Source: Ettlia oleoabundans (lineage: Eukaryota; Chlorophyta; Chlorophyceae; Chlamydomonadales). From it: a stretch of 28,404 nt of DNA. The notes beneath the pieces were generated by a model. That model ran no database searches and had not been told where the DNA came from. It saw only the letters and a list, made by a program, of their open reading frames with translations. The position numbers were made by a program, and so were the translations under genes. Below, one piece after another: positions 1 through 7,891 of the stretch. The stretch spans positions 1 to 28,404 of the forward strand of contig JAAMXP010001790.1 of the NCBI GenBank assembly GCA_019693395.1. Reading direction: 5' to 3'. Each line of letters starts with the position of its first letter. Position 1 is the stretch's first letter.

Positions 1-244
1 ACCGTGGCAACGTGCCATGCACTCGGCACAACTGGTGGAGGCAGCCATGGGGCGGTTAGGGCTGTGCGATTGCGGCGCGGCTGCCCATCAGCAGCCTCGT
101 TGAATTCAATATACACCATGCATACCAACGAAGTTTTGCCAAGTGCAGGCTGAGTTTTGGCCCCCACCGTAGGTGCTTGTTGCACCATATGCCTCAACCT
201 CTGGTGTTCCGGTGACAATGACCCACACTCACTGCCTGCTGCAG

Positions 245-740
245 GGTCATTGCCCAGAACCAGCTGTCAGAGCTGGAGCTGGCCTTAGTGGCTAACCTCT
301 CAATTCAGACGGTGGATGAGGCCCGCAAACTAGTGCCCACTATAGACGTGAGCAGCTGCAGTGCTTCGTACTGTGCTGGCACACTGGGAGCCAACTGCCG
401 CTGTTGATTGCTGCATCTGGCTCGTTCTGGAGTGCTACTGCCCTTGTCAGCTGCTGATCGTGCGCGTCAGCAGTTACCACTCTAATCGTGCTGAAAGTGC
501 ACACAGCTCAGTCTTCTGAGCAACTCCCCAGGCATTCTACTGTACTGCTTGCCTGGCAGTGTCGTTAAGTGATGGGCTGCCGGTTGGTGCTATGGGAGCA
601 AGCGCCGTATAGCTTTCTCTCCTACCCCCTGCAACCCTTCCTTGTCTCCGGTATTTGTGTAGAACTGTGAGCGGTTCCCCGATGATGCTGTGCTGGAGGC
701 AATGCTCAAAGAGGTCGCCACATACCGCGAGTTTGAGTAA
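245..740 (+). CDS. RPB4: RNA polymerase II subunit RPB4, last two exons (5' part outside the window)
   Basis: The two visible exons are 245-347 and 663-740, which ends in TAA. The intron at 348-662 starts GTGAGC and ends TTTGTGTAG. The joined peptide contains ELELALVANLSIQTVDEARK, then LVPTID, then NCERFPDDAVLEAMLKEV, and finishes TYREFE. This follows the C-terminal HRDC-like half of RPB4, whose human counterpart has the same order: ...ELACLANLCPETAEEAK, ALIPSLEGRFEDEELQQIL. RPB4 pairs with RPB7 to form the stalk of RNA polymerase II, which acts in initiation and in linking transcription to mRNA fate. The exon at 245 begins in phase (one base completing a codon), so at least one upstream exon lies left of the window. 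I see no convincing exon in 1-244. The Pol III paralogue RPC9 is the alternative, but the LVPTI...RF pattern fits RPB4 better. Confidence 0.85.
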
Positions 741-912
741 ACAGGTGCGGTGAAAAGCGGCGCCTAAATTGATGCCGAGGAACTCGGATCAGGCAAAGCA
801 CCCTTGGTGAACATTGGAGTGAGGGCTGGAATTCTCCCGCTGTGCTGCTGCCTTGGACGGCATTGTACACACTGCATCCATGGCTACTTGATATACACTT
901 GCCAATATGTTG

Positions 913-917
913 TTACA
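913..917 (-). promoter_or_regulatory. TGTAA poly(A) signal of the uL30m gene
   Basis: TTACA on the + strand reads TGTAA on the minus strand, about 210 nt after the uL30m stop. It lies upstream of the RPB4 signal, so the two convergent transcripts are predicted to overlap at their 3' ends. Confidence 0.5.
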
Positions 918-940
918 ATCGGTACTCACTCATACCTGTC

Positions 941-945
941 TGTAA
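941..945 (+). promoter_or_regulatory. TGTAA poly(A) signal of RPB4
   Basis: TGTAA lies about 200 nt after the RPB4 stop codon. TGTAA is the usual green-algal poly(A) signal, with cleavage normally 10-20 nt downstream. Confidence 0.55.
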
Positions 946-1123
946 AATACGAGCAAACAGTGAGAAACAAATAAAGCAAACCCAGAGAGCAGAGCTGAAG
1001 ACAACGGAGCGGAGCTGGCAGCAAAAAGCGAGCAGGGTTGATACATTAAATATACGCACAGCCTGGACATGGCATCTGCCGTCAGATGAAAGTGTTGCCT
1101 GGTTGTAGTAGGGGCAGGAATGG

Positions 1124-1595
1124 CTATTGATGCCGCACGACGACAACAGGCCGCGGTGACTTAGCTGCTGCCTCAGCCGCCAGCCGTACCGCTCGCTGCT
1201 GATCAGTTTCTACCAGCAGCATATGCCGCACCTGTCCGACAAATAGAAAGGGGAAGATTAGTGTCAGCTCGTTGCAATCCTTACGCGGTGTGGATGTGAA
1301 TTGGAACCTGCCCTTGCACAACCAGGGGAGGTAACGCCACTGCCGCAGTCGGGGCCACCAAGCCGTCGCCCGCTCCTACCCGCAGCTCAGCTGCTGCTAC
1401 CACTGTGATATGCTTCCGCCCATTCTGCGATTTCACCTTGTCTATCGCTCCTCGAATGTGCGCCACGTTGGGTTTCTCTACCGTCTGCTGCCTATACCGC
1501 AACCCAAGCGACTGCAGAATCCTAACGTGATGCTCTCTTGTGCCCGCAAAGCTGCGCTTTAATGTGATGAACAGGGACTGCACTGGCGCTGTCAT
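1124..1595 (-). CDS. Ribosomal protein uL30, bacterial type, probably mitochondrial
   Basis: Two exons, 1437-1595 and 1124-1231, are joined across a 205-nt intron (1232-1436, GT...CAG) and give 88 aa. The sequence LFITLKRSFAGTREHHVRIL, then LGLRYRQQTVEKPNVAHIRG, then AIDK|VRHMLLVE, is the complete L30 fold: the first strand, the SxxG...K/H helix, the LGLR turn, the xTVExPxxxxIRGxIxxV block and the final strand. The join falls between IDK and VRH, exactly where bacterial L30 reads INAVSFMVKVEE. Chloroplast ribosomes of plants lack uL30, so the mitochondrial large subunit is the likely location, which is an inference. An Ala/Lys/Arg/Val tail of about 25 residues follows the fold. An in-frame upstream ATG at 1640 would add 15 residues. 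I prefer 1595 because it matches the usual family start, although the extension could be part of a targeting peptide. Confidence 0.85.
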
Positions 1596-1848
1596 GGCCC
1601 AGGGCTCAGACGCTTGAGTGCTTTTTGGGAGCACGAGCACTCTAAATAGAGTGCCTGGCTACAACACGAGCGACAAAACTCAACCAAAAGCACCCGCTAA
1701 GGCTGAAACGAGGGGGCTGCAATTTTCTTGCAACGGTGGAAAGGGACGAAACCGGCGACTGTGCCCAATATCGTGGCCCGATTGCATTTCCGCTCCACTC
1801 ATCGACTGCATCGGCTCATATATACCATTTAGGAATAGTTGCCGAAAC
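1596..1848. promoter_or_regulatory. Shared promoter region between divergent genes
   Basis: About 250 nt separate the uL30m start (minus strand) from the first plausible ATG of the small membrane-protein gene (plus strand). If that first exon is correct, this is a bidirectional promoter. I see no clear TATA box. Confidence 0.35.
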
Positions 1849-2030
1849 ATGCAGGCCACCGCTGCCCTCCCTTGCACAGCCATTTGCTGCGGCACTCCCA
1901 GGAGGCCTGCCTCCCAAGCTTTATGCGTGGTGCGGAGTACCACGCAGCAGCAGCGGCGGCATCTCGTGGCGACGAGAGCTTTGGGAGGTGCGGCAGCAAG
2001 GAGGCGGCGCCCCAGCGGCTGTGCTTTGCG
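1849..2030 (+). CDS. Tentative first exon of the small membrane-protein gene (transit-peptide-like)
   Basis: From the ATG at 1849 the frame encodes an N-terminus rich in Ala, Arg, Ser and Thr and poor in acidic residues (MQATAALPCTAICCGTPRRP and onward, with RRHLVATRAL). This is typical of an algal organelle transit peptide. The downstream exon at 2649 needs a phase-2 donor, and the only phase-2 GT I find in this frame is at 2031 (TTTGCG|GTGGTG). That would give an intron of 618 nt, longer than its neighbours and containing C-tract and CA microsatellites. An additional small exon between 2031 and 2648 is equally possible. Other frames across this region are also open because of its high GC content, so the call is weak. 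Confidence 0.3.
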
Positions 2031-2409
2031 GTGGTGCGGCCAGACAGTCTGTGCACCAGTCCAGCACTGCCAAACAGGCAACTCGAACCTTGTGATACCT
2101 GCCTGACAACCCCCAGTGGGAGAATGCATGCAATTGAGCAGCACGTTGCACATTGCGACAGGCATGCCGTGCTGTCCCAACCGTGCGCTGCGACACGTTT
2201 CGTTATGCGCAGACAGCACAAACAAGAGCAGGGGTACCCTGAAGCGGGAAGATGAGCCAGAGGAGTGAGTAGAGGCAGCTACAAGCGGCAGTGCCATGCA
2301 CAGCAGCACCATGTTATGTTGGGTCCTGGATGAGGCAGCGGCTTCCAGGGCTGTCTCACGGGTCTTGGCATGGCACAGCTGCTGCCTGGTGCCGACTTCT
2401 GTCCACAGG

Positions 2410-2464
2410 ACCCCCCCCCCCACACACACACGCACACACCACCACCACCACCCCAACCCAACCC
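2410..2464. repeat. C-tract followed by CA and CCA microsatellites
   Basis: A run of C, then CACACACA repeats, then CCACCACCAC and CCCAACCCAA repeats. It sits in the presumed first intron of the small membrane-protein gene. Confidence 0.8.
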
Positions 2465-2648
2465 CACCCGCGCTGGTTGATTCCATCACAACACTGCAAA
2501 CACGACAGCCAGGTGCCACTGTCCAGGGAGGCCTGCCACCTTGCAGCCTCCAGCAACTATGGTCCAGGCTCATGATAGTCGGGCACCTCATCTTTTTAGT
2601 TTGGACATTGGTGTCTTCACGGCTGTGCCGCCGTTTGCTGACTCGCAG

Positions 2649-3066
2649 GTATTGGACCAGCCAGAGCGAGCGGGAGGGCAAGAGCCCGTTCCAGGACCCC
2701 CTTGCCCAGATTGGTGAGTGCTTTGCAGCAAGTTGGGTCGTGTAGTAGTACCTCCCGTAGGGTAGCAGTAGCCAACGGATGATCGGGTATTCAAGTCCTC
2801 AATAACTGGCCACTAAGTGTGACGCCCATGCACCACAACTGAACGTCTTTCAATGGAACGGGGTTCCATGTTGCAGGCCTGCTTGCGATCTTCTTTCCCT
2901 TCATTTTTCTCGCAGTAGGTGAGTGCTGCAGCTTGTGGGCAAAAGCTTGTGTTAAATCAAGACAGCAATAACGGTCCTGTTGTTTTACTGCGGGTCTTGT
3001 GGCCCATTCCACTGTCCTGCAGCCATCGTTTTTGGCTGGGTGGACCTCAGCGGAGGTCGAATGTAA
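2649..3066 (+). CDS. Small single-span membrane protein, family not recognised
   Basis: Three exons fit together in phase: 2649-2713, 2877-2918 and 3023-3066. The introns at 2714-2876 and 2919-3022 both begin GTGAGTG and end GCAG. The product of these exons is YWTSQSEREGKSPFQDPLAQ, then IGLLAIFFPFIFLAVA, then IVFGWVDLSGGRM and a stop. That is a short polar segment, one strongly hydrophobic helix of about 20 residues (IGLL to FGWV) and a short polar tail. The N-terminal part must come from an upstream exon, and the best candidate, at 1849-2030, looks like a transit peptide. A nucleus-encoded thylakoid or inner-envelope subunit would fit the size and layout, but this is inference. I compared it mentally with PsbW, PsbX, PsbY, PetM, PetN, PsaI, Ycf12 and Tha4 and none matched. 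The stop codon lies inside a TGTAA pentamer (3062-3066), the only one on this strand for more than 1.3 kb. Confidence 0.6.
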
Positions 3067-4428
3067 GGCTGGCTACCTTTGTACTTGTTCTTTGAGAAGA
3101 GAGAGGGAAGTTTTTATCCTTGTCCGTTCTGTGCCACACCCAACCATTGTTGTAGCACTTTGATTGACAAACTCCTGCCACAAAATTCACTTGCAAATTC
3201 TGAGCGATTTGCTTGCATCTGTTACAAAACACGCAACTATCTACACAGAGGGCATAGCGATTGAGACGTAACAGTCCTGTGCAAACTGGAAGGTCACAGC
3301 AGGCCAATACCAGATCAACATGATGGGTAGGTGGCACTCATGGCAGGGCCCCGTAAACACTGCTGAGGGGTGGGAGGTTGCGCGCAGTCACCTCTGCCAA
3401 TTGATCGCGAAAAGGAACAGAGCATTATGCACAATGGTAGGAACACCACGATTTAGGTGAGGTTTCAGTCTATATAAGCTAGGCTCAAGTGAAGGGCAGG
3501 GCACGTGGACACAGAGCAGGGAAATGAAAGAGGGCCCCAGTGGAGCTGGGCGACAGTGCAATAAAGGCACAGCAGCGGATGCATTTCATTCACAGACTCA
3601 TTTAGACGTGATAGGGGCAGGACAGACTGTACAACAGCATGCATGGTGGCAAAACAGAACGTACAAAAGCCGTGCCCACAGCAAGAACCATTGTAGCGCC
3701 TCAACCGGCAATACAACGTTACAGGTTCAGGAGCATATAAATGCAGCCAGCCCAGCTGCAAGCATTGCAGTGGGCAGAGCAGCGAAAAACTACAGGCACT
3801 GGCAGGAATAAGTTGCTGCGACTGCAGCCTCTCAAGCGAGGCAGAACAAGGGCAACAGCAGCATGCTGCGCATTCAGGTTTGAACCATGTATAAGTTTCT
3901 CATAATGTCTTAGAGGCTGTCTGGACCTGGGGAGGCAAGAATGAGCGGGGAAGTGCAGGGATGCATATGCATAGGTAGGGAAAAGCGATGGGAGATGACG
4001 CACCAGAGGGAGCGTAAGAAAGAAAGCGCAAGAAAGAAAAGGCGGCTCAAGAAGGAAACTGCACTCAAGGACTTGGCCAAGCACTGGGCATAATTGGCCG
4101 AAGAACCATAACACAAAACAATCGCAGGCTTGAGAAGCGATGCGCAACCAAACGACAATCTGTTCACCCTTGCCGAAAAAAGAAAAATGCCGCAAGCAAA
4201 AATCTACGGGGAGGGGGCAATGTACACTGGATGGCTTAATGCTCCTCACCATGTGGGGACCCGTGTACCATAAAGAACGCGTGGGGTGGGATGGAGTAGG
4301 GTGTGGGGAAGTTGCACTTGCTCGTACATCAAAGTAAGGCTTGACAGCAAGCACATCACTCACAGGCAGCTGGAAAGCGGGGCTACGCGGAGTGTCCGCT
4401 GCACACCACCGCACTGGAGCAGGTACGG
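3067..4428. other. Non-coding stretch between two convergent genes
   Basis: About 1.36 kb between the stop of the small membrane-protein gene and the stop of the CCCH zinc-finger gene. I see no exon with supported splice sites and no RNA gene. Most of it is probably the 3' UTR of the CCCH gene. Minus-strand TGTAA pentamers occur at 3719-3723 and 3232-3236, which would give UTRs of about 0.7 or 1.2 kb. This is longer than for other genes in the window and would suit a post-transcriptionally regulated mRNA. Confidence 0.5.
3719..3723 (-). promoter_or_regulatory. Possible TGTAA poly(A) signal of the CCCH gene
   Basis: This is the nearest minus-strand TGTAA downstream of the stop codon at 4429. 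It implies a 3' UTR of about 700 nt. Confidence 0.35.
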
Positions 4429-7255
4429 CTACTGCAGCTGCAGTGGCGGCGTGTATGAAGCCGGGCTCGCGGCACCCTTCTCATGAATCAGCTGCTCAAA
4501 GAAGGGCAGGCGCTTGCTGCTACCATTGGGGGTGGATGCATCAGATTCTGCAGCAGCACCAATGGCGATTGATCCCGGCAGTAGGAGGTAAGGACCAGGG
4601 AACACAGTATACGGAGGCAGGGTCCTCCACCTAAGCAACGATACTTTTTTAAAGTGCTTCATGCTGAACAAGCTTCCAAAGTCATTCACCTTCATACTGT
4701 GCAATATGCAGACCAGCTGGCATCAGGGGAAACCAGGTGAGCCCACTCAAAGGTTACTTGACGCTCACCTGAGATGGAGTGGCGCGGGGGGATTGCTGTG
4801 CCCAGGGGTGTGGTGGGGCAGGTGGGCAGCTGCTGACCCAGTGGTGACAGGTTGGTACCAACTTCAATGGAGCGCAGGCCGGCAGGGGCGGCCACCAGCC
4901 CCCCGCTCACTCCCATGCCTATTCCCACAGTGGAGGCGGTGGCGGCGGCGGTGGTGAGCGAGGCAGGGCTGAGCTGGGGCGGCCCATCAGCAGGAGTTGT
5001 GGCACCCAGCAGCGCAGTCAGGGCCGCCAGCACATTGGCATGGGATGGGTTAGAGGCAGCAGGGGCGGGCGTTGGTGGCGCAAAGGCACCCAGCGACTCG
5101 CAGCCGCCGAAGCCAGTCGGGGTGGTGGCAGCAGTGGGAGTGGCGGCAAGGCTTGCGGAGGTGCCAGTGCCAGCAGCCAGGCTGCCTGCGCCCATCCACG
5201 TGGGTGTGGATGTGGGTGTGGTGGTGGTGGTGGCTCTGAAGGTGGATGGCAGCCAGCCGGTGCCAATAGGGGAGGCATGGTAAGCGTTGTCAGGAAGCAA
5301 CGCGGGGGAGAAGGGGGTGGAAGTTGGCAGTCCGAGCAGAGGGCTGAGAGGTGCCTCCTGCAAAGGATGAGTGGGAGTCAAGGAGGCAGTATATAATGGT
5401 TCAACCAGTGTGTTTGGAACTGCAACAGTGCCGCCTGCCACAAAGCCCTTGATGAGGCAGGCTGCCAAGGCGGATTGGCAGGAAGCTTGGCAACATACAC
5501 GATAGCAAATGTTCAACCACTTCGCCACTAACCGCTGCGCTTTGCAGAGGCGTGCAACAACCGCTGTTGGGTGTGGTGCTGCCGTTGTACATGGAAGCAC
5601 CGCCATAGCAGGCTGCGCCGTTGGCAGGTGATGGCCCAAGCGAGCATGGCGCGGTGGTATGGATGAAGCGGCAGCGGGTGCCGTAGGGGCAGGTGCCGTT
5701 CTGGGCAAACGTCCTGCAGAGAGCAAGCGTGGTAGGACGTGGACGAGGCAGCGTAAGGAGCAGGTGATTGGTTGGGCTACGCTTGATATGAACATCTTGC
5801 AAGGTGCAAAACAAAAAACAACTCAAGCTACTAATTTTCCACATTGCAGGAAATGCAGTTGCGTATAGGAGTTGCCAATGGGCAGCTATCACTGACGAAG
5901 CCCTGCACAGTGGCCAGGCGCACCTGCAAATTTCAGTCTTGTACTTGGGGTGGCGCACCACGGGGCGCAACTCCTCGCGTCCATGAGCAAACTGCAAAGG
6001 CAAACGCACAGAGGCACACACAAGGGGCTGCTCGCATAGGGGGTGGGATTAGAGCTTGCTGAGCTGACAGCATGCGTATTGCCTGCGGCGACCCGTGGTT
6101 GCCCTGAGGGTCAATAGCAGCAAGAGGTAGGGCAAGGGAGGAGATGGTGTTGCAACAGTGTGCTTCAGTACCCATTGAAGGTGCACCTGGAGACAAGGTT
6201 CAGTGCTTACCTGGCACTTTGTGCCGCTGCATGGACAAGGTTGACACCCACGGATACAGTCCAACACCAACAGAGGAGCAGGTGGCAGGCAAGCAGGCAG
6301 GCTCAGCAGGGCGCAAGACTGTAGCATAATGCAGCTAAGCATGCCTACGAGGGCAGCTACTTGGAAGGCAGCCGCCAGCAAGGAATCTTCATGAGACCCG
6401 GTGCAACACCAGAAGAATGTACGAGGTCAGGGTGTCGCGGCACTTACTAGCGGCAGTTGCCCGTCTCCTCCCAGGATCGGCACAGTTCAGTCTGCAGGGG
6501 GGGGGGGCGATGTGATATCAGGGGCAGGAAACTGTGCGCGTGCGCCGCACACACATGGGCGGGTCACTGCTGACGAGGAATCCAGGTTTGTTTGTATGCA
6601 AGGCAGAGTCAGCAGGAGTGCACAAGCACCGGGCCTGCGAGGGCGTAACCCTAAGGATGCAGGCTCCTAGCACTTTCATGGGCACCAGTGGAGCTGAACA
6701 GGCGGGGCAACAGTGCAGCACTCTGCAGTACGCCAGCGCCGGATCCATCCCAAGCTGCTGCATTCCCGCCCACCGAGCTCACTCCGCGCTCACTTTGTAC
6801 AAAGGGTTGTTGACGGGTCCAGTGCCGCGAATGCCACCGCTACCGTGGCGCGGAGACACGCCCTGTTGCAGCTGCTGTTTGAGCAGCAACAGCTCTTGCA
6901 CACGGGCAGAAAGGCCCTGCTGCGCGGCGAGCAAACCGCTTAGACTCAGCAGCGGATCGGCAGCCAACACCTGAGCCAACTGCTGCTGCTGCTGTAGGGT
7001 GGCCAGCTGCTGGAGGGGGTCGTGGGCAGGCTGCTGGGTGCGGAGCAGATCAGCAGCAGTGTAGGCTGACGCGGAGCTGCCCAGGCCAAGACTGCTCAGG
7101 TCGCTGGCAGGAGCATAGACGGCGTCCAGAGAGAGCGGGCTCTGCTGCAGCGAGGGGGAAAGGTCTACCAGGCCTCGAGCCAAGCCCTCGTAGGCGGAGT
7201 CTACCCTGCCGTGGTGGCCGGAGGACAGCAGGGGCGAGGAACACGCTTCAGACAT
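4429..7255 (-). CDS. Tandem CCCH zinc-finger protein of the ZFP36/TIS11 type
   Basis: Seven exons: 6794-7255, 6448-6491, 6211-6226, 5924-5991, 5533-5713, 4769-5357 and 4429-4547. All phases agree, the introns are 175-302 nt, and the product is 492 aa. Finger 1 is C158-X8-C167-X5-C173-X3-H177 and finger 2 is C196-X8-C205-X5-C211-X3-H215. They are separated by exactly 18 residues, and each is preceded by YKTE[LI]C. This is the exact ZFP36 geometry, known to bind UAUUUAU elements and recruit decay enzymes. The first 150 residues are Ser/Leu/Gln-rich, and the region after finger 2 is a long Ala/Thr/Pro-rich linker. The C-terminus carries KRLPFFEQLIHE (465-476), resembling the CNOT1-binding motif of mammalian ZFP36. 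Exon 3 is only 16 nt. The last intron (4548-4768) was chosen by phase; a different acceptor would change only the C-terminus. The start MSEAC (7255) is preferred over an in-frame ATG at 7321. Confidence 0.85.
6492..6508 (-). promoter_or_regulatory. C-rich polypyrimidine tract and 3' splice site in front of CCCH exon 2
   Basis: The + strand run of G at 6497-6508 is a C-tract on the coding strand, immediately before CTGCAG|ACTGAACTG. It serves as the polypyrimidine tract of the first intron. Confidence 0.6.
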
Positions 7256-7891
7256 ACTGAGTTTTGGAAATAGTGCGCAGCACTTACGGGAAGTAAACAG
7301 AGAAGAGACCAGTGCGATCACCCGCCAGAAAGGCAGCTTGCTAATCGGGAATCCTGCGACTCGGTAGTCGGCCTGAAGCGGGCTGATTTGGCACCTTCTC
7401 AGAGAGTCAATAAGGGAGTCATTCCAAGGTGAGAGAATTTGATAATCTCAAGAGAGGCTGGTGGGCTGTTTGCAATAGGGTGCCGCCAGCGCTGGCGCAG
7501 GAGTACCGATAGGTATTGAAGTCCAAGGTTTGGAGGGACCTAGAAGCAGGAGTAGAGTCTTGGAGGCAAGTTACATTCCTGATGGACTTGGCAAGCAGAC
7601 AACGGATTCAATTCGTTCCTAGAAGACGACCAGATGGTGACAAACGTCCAACGACCGTGCCGCAGGCCAGAACAGGCGGCCTCGACGGAAGTCATATGTG
7701 CATGGCGCAAGGAGGCGGGAAAGCATGGGACAAACACACAGTCAACCACAACTGAATGCAAAATGTACGTAATGTCGCGACCTGGCTGTTCAAAATACAG
7801 AACATCGGTACAGAGATATAAGCAAGGCTGAGGACCGCAGGCTTGTAGCAGCCAGCAATGTTGTGCTCACGTGGACGGGCCAGTCAGTGCT
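7256..7891. other. Intergenic: promoter of the CCCH gene and 3' UTR of the ankyrin gene
   Basis: There is no supported exon on either strand. A minus-strand TGTAA at 7571-7575, about 320 nt after the ankyrin-gene stop, probably ends that transcript. The remaining 300 nt up to the CCCH start would then hold its promoter and 5' UTR. Confidence 0.5.
7571..7575 (-). promoter_or_regulatory. TGTAA poly(A) signal of the ankyrin/GPCR-chaperone gene
   Basis: TTACA on the + strand. I read it as the only minus-strand TGTAA between the stop at 7892 and the CCCH gene. Confidence 0.45.

Noticed and set aside
1..244. An additional RPB4 exon at the left edge
   Set aside because: I found no stretch encoding the expected preceding RPB4 residues with a donor in the correct phase. 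The sequence reads as intron.
1680..2681. 333-codon open frame on the minus strand
   Set aside because: It has no recognisable domain and is Trp/Cys/Gly-rich as expected for antisense GC-rich DNA. It crosses microsatellite sequence and overlaps the better-supported plus-strand gene.
7256..7290. Possible 31-nt intron just upstream of the CCCH start codon (GTAAGTG...CTCAG)
   Set aside because: Shorter than the minimum for spliceosomal introns in these algae. The frame is open without it and the start MSEAC is unaffected.
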